Source of the DNA: Chloroflexota bacterium
Lineage (GTDB): Bacteria > Chloroflexota > Dormibacteria > CF-121
Length of the DNA stretch: 32,878 nt
Direction of reading: 5' to 3'
Assembly (NCBI GenBank): GCA_005880395.1
Contig: VBHQ01000059.1
Span: 1 to 32,878, forward strand
In this document: positions 1-7,284 of the stretch, in pieces
How the letters are laid out: each line of letters opens with the position of its first letter
Numbering within the stretch: the stretch's first letter is position 1
Translations under genes and position numbers: made by a program
The notes under the pieces: model-generated
Told to the model about the DNA's origin: nothing
Databases searched by the model: none
What the model saw: only the letters and a program-made list of their open reading frames with translations

Positions 1-43
1 GGCGTGACCACCAGCGCTGGGCAATGCTCATCGACGATTGGCG

Positions 44-84
44 GAGCCCCCACCCCGATCCTCCCCCAGAGGGGGGAGGGAGAA
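44..84. repeat. GC-rich palindromic dispersed repeat, copy A
   Basis: GAGCCCCCACCCC is followed by a C-run/G-run palindrome (CCTCCCCC at 60-67 pairs with GGGGGAGG at 72-79, loop AGAG) and GAGGGAGA. The same layout recurs at 4820-4858 and, shorter, at 12609-12640. It lies just past the stop of the glutamine synthetase gene and could act as a 3' hairpin, but there is no U-tract on either strand, so it is not called a terminator. Confidence 0.6.
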
Positions 85-91
85 AACGAAG

Positions 92-1504
92 TTAGTACGT
101 CTCCAGGTACGCGTCGAGCTCCCAGGCGCTGACCTGCTTCTCATAGGTCTGCCACTCGATTTCCTTCGCCTCGATGAACCGCTCGAGCAGGTGGACGCCC
201 AGCGCCTCCCGGAGGACCTCGTCCTGCCGTAAAGAACGGAGCGCTTCCGCCAGCGAACCGGGGAGCTGGCCGAGCTGGTGGCGGGCGAGCCGCTCAGGAT
301 CGAAGGCATAGAGATTTTCCTCGACCGGAGGGGCGAGGGCCAGCTTCTGACGAATGCCGCTGAGCCCGGCGTGCAACATCGCCGCGAAGGCCAGGTAGGG
401 ATTGCAGGAAGGGTCCGGCGCGCGGAACTCGACGCGGATGGCCGCCCGGTCGGAACTGCTTACCCGAGGCACGCGAATCAGCGCCGAGCGGTTCATCTGT
501 GCCCAGCTGATCGCAACCGGCGCCTCGAAGCCGGGCGTGAAGCGTTTGTAGGAGTTGACCAGCGGGGCAACCACGGCGCACAGACCGCGAGCATGCGCGA
601 GCTGGCCAGCGATGAAGTGCTTGGCCACCGCGGACAGCCCGTATTGATCGGCACGATCGAAGAACGCGTTGGTGTCCTTCCCACTGTCGCTGAGGACCTG
701 ATGGGTATGCATCCCGGAGCCGGCGGCGCCGAAGATCGGTTTGGGCATGAAGGTCGCCAGCAGGCCACGGCGTTGGGCAATCGCCTTCACGGCATGCTTG
801 AGCGTCACCAGCTGGTCGGCGGCGCGGAGCGCATTGCCGAGTCCCAGGTCGAGCTCATACTGGCCGGCGGCCACCTCGTGATGACTGGCTTCGACCGTGA
901 TCCCCAACCGGTCGAGCGCGTCGACGATTTCTTGCCGGACCGTGCCAGCCAGGTCCACCGGGTGATCGAAGTAGCTGGCCCGATCATGCCGGCCGGGACG
1001 CGCCGCTCCGGTGACCGCATCCGGGCTCAACAGGAAGAACTCGAGCTCGATCGCCACCGTGTAATCGAAGCCGAGCGCCGCCGCGTCCGCCATCGCGCGG
1101 GCGAGCACGCCGCGCGGATCCCCCGCGAAATGCTCGCCGTCAGGGGTTAACAGGTCGCAGATGACCTGGGCGCTGGCAACGCCGTCGGTCTCGGCAACGC
1201 TGAGCGTGCCCAGGTCGGGCCGAAGGAACATGTCGCTCTCGAAGATGCGGGCGAAGCCTTCGACCGATGAGCCGTCGAACCACTCGCCGTGGCGCACCGC
1301 ATGTGGAAGGCGCTGTACGGGGATCGTAATGCTCTTGACGGTCCCAAGCACGTCGACAAAGCGCAGGTCGAGAAATCGGATGCCGCGCTCGGAAAGCCGC
1401 TCCAGCGCCCGATCGACGCCGGCGGGTGCGCTGCGCACACCGGCTTCAGTCTTCGGCGTCGGGTACTCCCCGATGATCAACCGTCGAAGAACCATCCGGT
1501 TCAT
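92..1504 (-). CDS. glnA: Glutamine synthetase, GSI-alpha type
   Basis: ATP-dependent synthesis of glutamine from glutamate and ammonia in the cytoplasm, as a dodecamer in this family. Family signatures in order: DGSSVEGF, the metal-ligand segment ELEFF, EASHHEVAAGQ, FMPKPIFG with GSGMHTH, NSYKRFTPGFEAP, NRSALIRVP and [17 protein letters not shown]. The C-terminus (FIEAKEIEW) and absence of the roughly 25-residue insertion mark the GSI-alpha branch typified by Bacillus GlnA; the feedback Arg in EGFARI is kept. From ATG 1504 the protein is 470 aa, about 22 longer at the N-terminus than the family, and this ATG has no Shine-Dalgarno. GTG at 1438 (448 aa) fits the family better and lies just after the stop of a small ORF (1446-1571). 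It lies downstream of the GSI-beta gene. Confidence 0.95.
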   Translation of the reverse strand: MNRMVLRRLIIGEYPTPKTEAGVRSAPAGVDRALERLSERGIRFLDLRFVDVLGTVKSITIPVQRLPHAVRHGEWFDGSSVEGFARIFESDMFLRPDLGTLSVAETDGVASAQVICDLLTPDGEHFAGDPRGVLARAMADAAALGFDYTVAIELEFFLLSPDAVTGAARPGRHDRASYFDHPVDLAGTVRQEIVDALDRLGITVEASHHEVAAGQYELDLGLGNALRAADQLVTLKHAVKAIAQRRGLLATFMPKPIFGAAGSGMHTHQVLSDSGKDTNAFFDRADQYGLSAVAKHFIAGQLAHARGLCAVVAPLVNSYKRFTPGFEAPVAISWAQMNRSALIRVPRVSSSDRAAIRVEFRAPDPSCNPYLAFAAMLHAGLSGIRQKLALAPPVEENLYAFDPERLARHQLGQLPGSLAEALRSLRQDEVLREALGVHLLERFIEAKEIEWQTYEKQVSAWELDAYLETY

Positions 1505-1571
1505 CCCAGGAGGGGCCGGGTCGGGGATGATCGCCAGGTCGCCAGGGCTTGTCTTTCGTCAGCTCTTCCAT
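1446..1571 (-). CDS. Candidate 41-aa upstream ORF before GSI-alpha glnA
   Basis: ATG at 1571 has a strong Shine-Dalgarno (GAGGAG, 7 nt spacing), better than either candidate start of the glutamine synthetase behind it. The ORF (begins MEELTKDKPW, ends PDAED) runs through the annotated ATG of that gene in another frame and stops at 1446, 7 nt before GTG 1438, the family-consistent start. This layout suits termination-reinitiation or translational control. The peptide is Pro/Asp-rich and resembles nothing I recognise. It may instead be a remnant or a chance ORF. Confidence 0.35.
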   Translation of the reverse strand: MEELTKDKPWRPGDHPRPGPSWDEPDGSSTVDHRGVPDAED

Positions 1572-1596
1572 CGGCCAGCTCCTCTTCGTTAGATAG

Positions 1597-1629
1597 GAGA
1601 CGGCTGCCAGGGCGAGTGACAGCCGCCTC
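1597..1629 (-). promoter_or_regulatory. Hairpin between the two glutamine synthetase genes
   Basis: GAGGCGGCTG pairs with CAGCCGTCTC on the minus strand (10 bp, one G-T wobble, 13-nt loop). It is followed by the Shine-Dalgarno of the 1571 ATG rather than a U-tract. It could be an attenuator, a processing site or an mRNA stabiliser separating the two glutamine synthetase messages. Confidence 0.45.
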
Positions 1630-1676
1630 GATGTCGGACGAACGAACTTGTCAGGGTGGCGGGATTTCCCGCTCGA

Positions 1677-3134
1677 CTAGATATCGTGGTAGAGGTAGAA
1701 CTCCCAGGGATGCGGACGAAGGGCGACCTGGTCGTACTCCTTGACGCGCTTGTAGTCGATCCAGGTCTGGATCAGGTCATCGGTAAAGACGCCACCGCGA
1801 GTCAGGTACTCGTTGTCGGTTTCGAGCGCATCGAGCACTTCCAGCAGCGAGCCCGGCGTGCTCTTCACCTGGCGCTTCAGCTCCGGCTCCAGCTCGTAGA
1901 GATCCTCGTCGATCGGCTTGGGGGGCTCGATCTTGTTGATGACCCCATCGAGCCCAGCCATCAGGCAGGCGGCGAACGACAGGTACGGGTTGCATGACGG
2001 GTCCGGCGTGCGGAATTCGAGGCGCTTGGCCTTGGGATTGTCGAAGTACATCGGGATCCGGACGCAGGCGCTGCGGTTGCGCTTGGAGTAGATCAGGTTG
2101 ATGGGCGCCTCGTATCCCGGCACCAGCCGGCGGTACGAGTTGGTGGTCGGCGCGGCAAAAGCAAGCAGCGACGCCGCATGCTTGAGCAGGCCGCCGATGT
2201 ACCAGCGGCACATGTCACTGATGCCCGCATAGCCGGCCTTGTCGTAGAAGAGCGGGACGCCGTCCTTCCAGAGGCTCTGATGCGTGTGCATCCCGGACCC
2301 GTTGTCCATGAAGAGCGGCTTGGGCATGAACGTCGCGACGAATCCATTCTGCGCGCAGACGTTCTTGACGATGTACTTGTACATCAGCACCTGGTCCGCC
2401 ATCTTGACCAGGGTGCCGAACCGCATGTCGATCTCCGTCTGCCCGGCGGTGCCGACTTCGTGGTGATGAACCTCGACGTCGATGCCGGCCTCGATCAGCT
2501 TGAGGACGATCTGCGAGCGGAGATCCTGCAGCTTGTCGGTCGGCGGGACCGGGAAGTAGCCCTCCTTGTAGCGGGGCCGGTAAGCCATGTTGGGCTCGCT
2601 GTTCTTGCCGGAATTCCAGACGCCTTCGACCGAGTCGATCTCGTACATCCCGGAGAACTGGTTCTGATCGAAACGCATGCTGTTGAAGATGTAGAACTCG
2701 CACTCCGGTCCCCAGAAGCTGGTGTCGGCGATCCCGGTCGAGCTCAGGTAGGCCTCGGCCTTTCTGGCGACATAACGGGGGTCGCGGGTGTAGGGCTCAC
2801 GCGTGATGGGATCGACGACGTCGCAGACCAGGTTCAGGGTGGGCACCCGCAGCACCGGGTCCACGATCGCCGTGCTGGCATCCGGAATCAGCAACATGTC
2901 GCTCTCGTGGATGTGCTGGAAGCCGCGAATGCTGGATCCATCGAATCCGATCCCGTCGTCGAACAGGCTCTTGCTCAGCTCCTGGACCGGGATCGAGAAA
3001 TGCTGCCAGGTCCCGATCAGATCGACGAACTTGAGGTCGACGATCTTCAAGCCCTGCTTGTGAGCCAGATCGATGACGGACTGGGCGTCCGCCTTCAGCT
3101 CTTTTTTCGAGCGCACGCCCTGATCAATCGCCAT
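1677..3134 (-). CDS. glnA: Glutamine synthetase, GSI-beta type
   Basis: Glutamine synthetase of 485 aa. Motifs: [42 protein letters not shown] with [34 protein letters not shown] and [17 protein letters not shown]. The segment [14 protein letters not shown] is the insertion that defines GSI-beta, and the C-terminus ([13 protein letters not shown]) also matches that branch. [10 protein letters not shown] keeps a Tyr at the place of the adenylylated Tyr of enterobacterial GlnA, so adenylylation is possible, but no glnE is in the window. The ATG is preceded by GGAGGG at 9 nt, which fixes the start. It is likely the main assimilatory enzyme and first gene of the pair. Confidence 0.97.
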   Translation of the reverse strand: MAIDQGVRSKKELKADAQSVIDLAHKQGLKIVDLKFVDLIGTWQHFSIPVQELSKSLFDDGIGFDGSSIRGFQHIHESDMLLIPDASTAIVDPVLRVPTLNLVCDVVDPITREPYTRDPRYVARKAEAYLSSTGIADTSFWGPECEFYIFNSMRFDQNQFSGMYEIDSVEGVWNSGKNSEPNMAYRPRYKEGYFPVPPTDKLQDLRSQIVLKLIEAGIDVEVHHHEVGTAGQTEIDMRFGTLVKMADQVLMYKYIVKNVCAQNGFVATFMPKPLFMDNGSGMHTHQSLWKDGVPLFYDKAGYAGISDMCRWYIGGLLKHAASLLAFAAPTTNSYRRLVPGYEAPINLIYSKRNRSACVRIPMYFDNPKAKRLEFRTPDPSCNPYLSFAACLMAGLDGVINKIEPPKPIDEDLYELEPELKRQVKSTPGSLLEVLDALETDNEYLTRGGVFTDDLIQTWIDYKRVKEYDQVALRPHPWEFYLYHDI

Positions 3135-3143
3135 AGATGACGT

Positions 3144-3149
3144 CCCTCC
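3144..3149 (-). promoter_or_regulatory. Ribosome binding site of GSI-beta glnA
   Basis: GGAGGG on the minus strand, 9 nt before ATG 3134. It is one of few canonical Shine-Dalgarno sites in a window where many genes look leaderless. I see no convincing -35/-10 pair in 3150-3260. Confidence 0.7.
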
Positions 3150-3260
3150 GTTAATTCCGAAGTAATCCGACGCTTTCGATGCTAGGGTCGGCCGAGCGCG
3201 CCGTCATCGGGCCGGGGAGACGACTTCCCGCCGCCCTTTTTGTGCGCCGCGCCTAAGGCG

Positions 3261-4004
3261 TCAGCCGGCGGAGCTTGGAGACGCCGAGGCGGGGCTCTGG
3301 CCGGCAGAGGCGGCGGGCGTCGCGCTGATTCGGTCGACGGTCAGCGTGTAGCCGCTCGAGGGGGGATCGATGCCGACCGAGAGGACGAAGTCCTCCTTGG
3401 TAAAGCGAACGATCGGGGTGGTTGCCGAGGTCTTGTCTTCAACCCATCCGGCTTTCGAAAGTGCGCGCTCGTAGAAGGGGACGATACTGCTCAAGTTCTG
3501 GGCGCTGAAGTCTTCGGAGATGGTTTCCGTGTCCTGTAAGCCAGGCGTCTCGTCGAGCAGCCTGGTGCCGGGAGGCCGGGGCAGGGCGTCGATCACCGGC
3601 CGGGTCAGGTGGACGTCCGCGCCCCGGAGGACGGTGTTGACGCTGGCATTTTCGACCAATCCATAGACGGCAAGCAGCCCGAGCAACGTCGCCGCCAGGG
3701 CGCCGACGGCGGAGATGATCGCGCGGGCGCGAAGGCCCTCGCGCATCCGCCGCCAGGCGATCCGCAGCAGGATGGTCAGGGTCATGCCCGCCAGGACGAG
3801 GACCGCGATCCCCAGCAATTCGAACCAGGCGCCCGGCATGTATTCCGCAAGCTGGTCGGCGGAGAGGATGGCAAGGGCGAGCGCACCGGCGTAGGCCAGC
3901 GAGATCGCCGGATAGAGCCAGAGACGATCGGGCAAGGCCACGGCGGGCAGCGGGCCAACCGGCCGGCTGAGCCGCCGGTCTAAAGGCCGGCGGCCTGCTC
4001 CCAC
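3261..4004 (-). CDS. Membrane protein of unknown function with extracytoplasmic C-terminal domain
   Basis: About 247 aa from GTG 4004, overlapping the end of the ABC-F gene by 25 nt. Three hydrophobic segments (near residues 30-50, 60-85 and 95-117) precede a polar region of about 110 residues that would face outward, then a low-complexity Ala/Ser/Pro tail (SPASASPSSAG). No domain is recognised; the soluble part resembles small alpha/beta periplasmic domains only in general character. The first 20 residues are Arg/Pro-rich, so the true start may be the in-frame GTG before ALPDRLW. The overlap suggests co-transcription with the ABC-F gene. Function unknown. Confidence 0.7.
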   Translation of the reverse strand: MGAGRRPLDRRLSRPVGPLPAVALPDRLWLYPAISLAYAGALALAILSADQLAEYMPGAWFELLGIAVLVLAGMTLTILLRIAWRRMREGLRARAIISAVGALAATLLGLLAVYGLVENASVNTVLRGADVHLTRPVIDALPRPPGTRLLDETPGLQDTETISEDFSAQNLSSIVPFYERALSKAGWVEDKTSATTPIVRFTKEDFVLSVGIDPPSSGYTLTVDRISATPAASAGQSPASASPSSAG

Positions 4005-5860
4005 TCCTGGTAAAGCGACCGCAGCCGAAGGCTTGCCTCCTCGTGGGCACGCGAGAGCTCGGCCACCTGCGCCGGGTCGTCGTATGTCTGATGGTCGGCG
4101 AGCCGCTCCTCGATCCGATGGATTTCGGCTTCGACGTCCTGGATCTGATCTTCGACCGATGCGCCCGCGGGCGTCGCAACCCGCAAAGGGCTGGCGGGCC
4201 GCGGCGATCGTGATCGTCCTTCATTCGCGGCCGCCGGCCGAGCGATGCGTTGGCGGCGTCGCTCCCAGTCGCTGTAGTTCCCGAGGTGCATGCTCACCGA
4301 GCCGTCCTCGACCACCCAGAGATGGGTCGAGACATCATCGATGAAGTAGCGGTCGTGAGAGACGAAGAGGATTGTTCCCTGGTAGTCATTGAGCGCGTCC
4401 TCGAGCATCTCCTGTGCCGGAATATCGAGATGGTTGGTGGGCTCATCGAGCATCAAGAGCCCGGCGTCGTCGAGCATCAGCTTAGCGAGCGCGACCCGGC
4501 TCTTTTCCCCGCCACTCAGTGACCGGATCATCTTGAAGGCGTCGTCGCCGCTGAAGAGAAGGCGGCCGAGAAATGTGCGCAGCGTTTCTTCGGGAAGACC
4601 AAAGACGTCCTGCAGCTCGGTGAGCACTGTCTTGTTCGGATCAAGGTCGGCGAGATGCTGATCGTAGTAGCGCATCGTGACCCGCGGCCCGGTCTTGACC
4701 CGTCCCTTCAGGGGCCGGAGCTCCCCGAGCAACGCTTTGAGCAGGCTGGTCTTTCCCGAGCCGTTCGGGCCGACGATCGCGATCCGCTCCCCGGCGCTGA
4801 CGGTAAAGGCAGGCACGTTGAGCCCCCACCCCTGCCCGCCGCCAGACGGAGAGGGAGACTTGTAGGCAAGGGTCAGGCCGTCGCTCTGATAGATGAGCTC
4901 GCTGGTCGCCGACGCGCGGAGGCGGATGCGAATCTGCTGATCCTCGGCCGGTGGGACGACTCGTTCCAGCCGGTCGAGCTTGGTCTGACGGCCGCGGGCT
5001 TCGCGCGCGCGCTGCCCGGCCTTGTAGCGACGGATGAACTCCTCCGTGCGGGCGATGTACTCTTGCTGCGCCTCGTATTCCTTCTGCCGCACGGAGCGGC
5101 GCTCCTGCCGCAGCCGGACGTATTGCCGGTAATTTCCCGGATACCATTCCCCGACGCCCGCCTGCAGCTCCAGGATGTCGTCGGCGACGCGCTCGAGGAA
5201 TCGCCGGTCGTGGGAGACGATCAGCATGCCGGCGTGCGAGACCCGGAGGAAGTCTTCCAGCCATTCGATCGCCTCCAGGTCGAGGTGATTGGTCGGCTCG
5301 TCGAGGAGGAGAAGGTCGGCCTCTTGCAAGAGGAGGCGGGCCAGCGCGAGCCGTCGCCGTTGTCCGCCACTCAGGGCGCTCGGCGCGAGCGCCTGGTCGG
5401 CCTCGGAGAGTCCGACGCCGTGGAGGACCTCGGCAACCCGGCTGTCATAGGCGTAGCCGTCGAGCCGCTCGTACTCGTGCTGCACGTCGCCGTACTCGTC
5501 GACCAGGCCCGGCAACGCCTCGCCACCGGTACGAGCCATGGCGTCCTCCAGCCCCTCCAGACGCTGGCGGAGTTCCATGATGTCGGAGCGGCTATGTAGC
5601 GCGTCGGCGTAGACACTCTCGTGCGGACCGGCTTCGAGCTCCTGCGGAAGGTAGGCCAGCCTGGATCGGGCCGCCAGCGCGACGGAGCCTCCCGCTGGCG
5701 GCACCTCGCCGGACAGGGCCTTGAGCAGGCTCGTTTTGCCGCTCCCGTTCGCGCCGACGATGCCCAGCCGCTGCCGTGGCTCGAGCTGGAAGGTCAGCTC
5801 GCGCAGGACGAGGTCGGCGCCGTACATCAGCGACAGCCGCTCGACTCGGACCAGGGGCAT
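3980..5860 (-). CDS. ABC-F family ATPase, ribosome-associated type
   Basis: Soluble protein of 626 aa with two ABC domains and no membrane segment. First domain: Walker A GANGSGKTS, signature LSGGQRRR, Walker B LLLLDEPTNHLD. The interdomain linker is charged and helical (EYIARTEEFIRRYKAGQRAR). Second domain: GPNGSGKTS, LSGGEKSR, LLMLDEPTNHLD. The C-terminal coiled coil (VEDQIQDVEAEIHRIEERL) is typical of the Uup/EttA/antibiotic-protection superfamily, which acts at the ribosomal E site; I cannot assign the subfamily. The start is placed at MPLVRVERLS because ABC-F proteins begin there; an in-frame upstream ATG at 5995 would add 45 atypical residues. Residues about 333-346 (SPSPSGGGQGWG) are encoded by a dispersed repeat lying inside the gene. 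Confidence 0.93.
   Translation of the reverse strand: MPLVRVERLSLMYGADLVLRELTFQLEPRQRLGIVGANGSGKTSLLKALSGEVPPAGGSVALAARSRLAYLPQELEAGPHESVYADALHSRSDIMELRQRLEGLEDAMARTGGEALPGLVDEYGDVQHEYERLDGYAYDSRVAEVLHGVGLSEADQALAPSALSGGQRRRLALARLLLQEADLLLLDEPTNHLDLEAIEWLEDFLRVSHAGMLIVSHDRRFLERVADDILELQAGVGEWYPGNYRQYVRLRQERRSVRQKEYEAQQEYIARTEEFIRRYKAGQRAREARGRQTKLDRLERVVPPAEDQQIRIRLRASATSELIYQSDGLTLAYKSPSPSGGGQGWGLNVPAFTVSAGERIAIVGPNGSGKTSLLKALLGELRPLKGRVKTGPRVTMRYYDQHLADLDPNKTVLTELQDVFGLPEETLRTFLGRLLFSGDDAFKMIRSLSGGEKSRVALAKLMLDDAGLLMLDEPTNHLDIPAQEMLEDALNDYQGTILFVSHDRYFIDDVSTHLWVVEDGSVSMHLGNYSDWERRRQRIARPAAANEGRSRSPRPASPLRVATPAGASVEDQIQDVEAEIHRIEERLADHQTYDDPAQVAELSRAHEEASLRLRSLYQEWEQAAGL
4820..4858. repeat. 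GC-rich palindromic dispersed repeat, copy B, inside ABC-F gene
   Basis: GAGCCCCCACCCC and CCAGA..GAGGGAGA match copy A in the same orientation. On the minus strand it is read through in frame as SPSPSGGGQGWG just before the second ABC domain (before VPAFTVSAGERIAIVG), at a surface position where family members normally have a short variable loop. Confidence 0.65.
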
Positions 5861-5868
5861 CACCGCCA

Positions 5869-5874
5869 AGTCTA
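5869..5874 (-). promoter_or_regulatory. Probable -10 box of the ABC-F gene, leaderless type
   Basis: TAGACT on the minus strand ends 8 nt before ATG 5860, so transcription would begin at or next to the start codon. There is no clear -35. Confidence 0.5.
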
Positions 5875-5994
5875 CGGCCGGGTTTTCGCAAACTCGGCGG
5901 AAAGATTGGCCGTCGATCCGGGAATAAAGCCGCGTCGATCGTGGTTTGCGACCGTATGCACGCGTTTCCAGCCGCATCAAATGAGGGTTCCTCA

Positions 5995-6375
5995 ATGACA
6001 GGATTGCTTGCGCAAACCAATGCCCATATCCGCGACGCCGAGCAACGGCACCGGGACCGGAAGGCGCGCCAGGATCGAGTGCGCCGGCCGATCGCGTTGA
6101 TCGATCGGTTGCTCCAGGAGCTGGAGGAGATGAACATCAAGGGCATGAAGCGGGTCCCGGTTTCCTATGAGCCACGCCTCGAGGAGCTCTTGGCCCTGGT
6201 CGGCCCAATGCCGGAGCTTGCCTCCGCCATGGCCAACATCAAAGTCAAGGTGGGCATCGCGAAGTTGATGGACGCCCTCTTTGCGGTCGAGGAAGCGCTC
6301 TTCACCGAGCGTCACGGCCCGCCGATCGACACCGACAACGAGCCCTTCGAGAGCCCCTTCTTCACCGCGGCGTAG
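5995..6375 (+). CDS. Hypothetical protein, 126 aa, helical
   Basis: I do not recognise a family. ATG 5995 is chosen because GAGGG lies about 8-12 nt upstream (AATGAGGGTTCCTCA) and because the in-frame sequence before it is Arg/Gly-rich and atypical; ATG 5956 is a weaker alternative. The protein is soluble, highly charged and mostly helical: a basic N-terminal half (HIRDAEQRHRDRKARQDRVR) may form a coiled coil, followed by amphipathic helices and an acidic tail (DTDNEPFESPFF). No signal peptide or membrane segment. It is divergent from the ABC-F gene. Confidence 0.6.
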   Translation: MTGLLAQTNAHIRDAEQRHRDRKARQDRVRRPIALIDRLLQELEEMNIKGMKRVPVSYEPRLEELLALVGPMPELASAMANIKVKVGIAKLMDALFAVEEALFTERHGPPIDTDNEPFESPFFTAA

Positions 6376-6441
6376 TCACATCCGGCGCGCGGGCCCGGCC
6401 GGGGCCAGTTCGTCCCAGGGCACGCGGGGATTTGCCGCGTG

Positions 6442-6447
6442 TACTAT
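6442..6447 (+). promoter_or_regulatory. Probable -10 box, leaderless, of the mgtC-like gene
   Basis: TACTAT ends 6 nt before GTG 6454. This supports that start rather than the in-frame GTG at 6439, which lies upstream of the box. Confidence 0.5.
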
Positions 6448-6453
6448 ACCGCC

Positions 6454-7134
6454 GTGCCGAACGCGCTCGACCTGATGCTGCGCCTGTTCGTGGCGCTGGT
6501 GCTGGGAGCGATCATCGGCCTCGAGCGGGAGCGCCAGGAACGGGCGGCCGGGTTGCGGACGGTGACGATGGTCTCGCTCGGCTCATGCCTGTTCACGGTG
6601 GCCGGCGCGTATGGCTTCCATCCAACGGATCCCTCGCGGGTGGCCGCCCAGATCGTCACCGGCATCGGTTTTCTGGGTGCTGGGACGATCTTTTTGCGCA
6701 AGGACCTGGTCCGCGGACTGACGACGGCGGCAACCATCTGGGCGACCGCCGCCGTGGGGATGGCCGCGGGGACCGCCCAGTACTTCGAGGCGTTCTTCAC
6801 CACGCTGCTCATCCTCGGCGTGCTGATGGTGCTCAAGCCGGTGGAGCGGCGATTCTTCAAGCGCCCGGGCGAGGCAAGCATCAACCTGGTCATGCCACGG
6901 GGAGAAGCCGAGCTGGAGCGGGTGCGGGCTGCGCTGGCCGGCATCGGCGCTTTCCCGGAGTCCGTGCGCGTCAACGAGCTGCCCGATGGGTTGGACCGGA
7001 TCGAGATGGAGATCGGCCTTCCGAACGACCGCACGACGTCCGACCTGCTCCGCCAGCTGCGCAGCGTCGAGGGCGCGCGCCAGATCCTCGTCTCTCGCGA
7101 CCTGATCGAGGACCGCGTTCGGGCCGGCAATTGA
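6454..7134 (+). CDS. MgtC/SapB family inner-membrane protein
   Basis: About 226 aa. N-terminal MgtC domain with four to five hydrophobic helices and family signatures LGAIIGLERERQERAAGLRT, TGIGFLGAGTI and TAATIWATAAVGMAAG. A cytoplasmic ACT-like C-terminal region follows (about residues 145-226). MgtC proteins are linked to growth at low magnesium and to control of the F-type ATPase in pathogens; the role in free-living bacteria is unclear. GTG 6454 matches the usual N-terminus and sits 6 nt after a TACTAT box. No Mg2+ riboswitch-like leader is possible if the gene is leaderless. Confidence 0.9.
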   Translation: MPNALDLMLRLFVALVLGAIIGLERERQERAAGLRTVTMVSLGSCLFTVAGAYGFHPTDPSRVAAQIVTGIGFLGAGTIFLRKDLVRGLTTAATIWATAAVGMAAGTAQYFEAFFTTLLILGVLMVLKPVERRFFKRPGEASINLVMPRGEAELERVRAALAGIGAFPESVRVNELPDGLDRIEMEIGLPNDRTTSDLLRQLRSVEGARQILVSRDLIEDRVRAGN

Positions 7135-7160
7135 TACCTGCGGGGATTCCCGCAAGCCCC

Positions 7161-7169
7161 TGATACAAT
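7161..7169 (+). promoter_or_regulatory. Extended -10 promoter of a tiny transcription unit
   Basis: TGATACAAT has the TGN-TANNNT extended -10 form with 5 of 6 consensus bases. There is no -35 at the proper distance, as is common for extended -10 promoters. Transcription would start near 7176. Confidence 0.6.
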
Positions 7170-7199
7170 GGCGCGCGTAAGGTCAGGGAGGTGGTGCCC

Positions 7200-7235
7200 A
7201 TGGCATTAGTTGACTTAAGTGAGAGCGGCGGGTAA
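7200..7235 (+). CDS. Candidate 11-residue small ORF within a short terminated transcript
   Basis: ATG 7200 follows GGGAGGTGGTGCCC, containing GGAGGTG, a full complement to the usual 16S rRNA tail, the strongest Shine-Dalgarno in the window. The ORF encodes MALVDLSESGG. It uses TTA twice, a codon otherwise rare in such GC-rich DNA. The stop codon (7233-7235) lies in the loop of the terminator hairpin. Promoter, ribosome site, ORF and terminator occupy about 100 bp, so this is either a real micropeptide gene, a translated regulatory RNA or an orphan attenuator. The only genes downstream are on the opposite strand. Confidence 0.4.
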   Translation: MALVDLSESGG

Positions 7236-7257
7236 CACCGCCGCTCTTATTTTTTTT
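7223..7257 (+). terminator. Strong intrinsic terminator
   Basis: GAGCGGCGG (7223-7231) pairs perfectly with CCGCCGCTC (7238-7246) around loop GTAACA, followed by TTATTTTTTTT. It is the best rho-independent terminator in the window. It serves the tiny unit and probably also the mgtC-like gene. A second hairpin (GGGCCGC/GCAGCCC, 7258-7276) follows directly. Confidence 0.9.
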
Positions 7258-7284
7258 GGGCCGCTAAGTGCAGCCCGTTAGGTT

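Noticed and set aside
44-84. Terminator of the GSI-alpha gene
   Set aside because: The hairpin has no U-tract in either direction and belongs to a dispersed repeat found also inside genes.
3150-3260. Promoter for GSI-beta glnA with TAGCAT as -10
   Set aside because: No acceptable -35 at 16-19 bp and the distance to the start codon is otherwise unconstrained; too weak to list.
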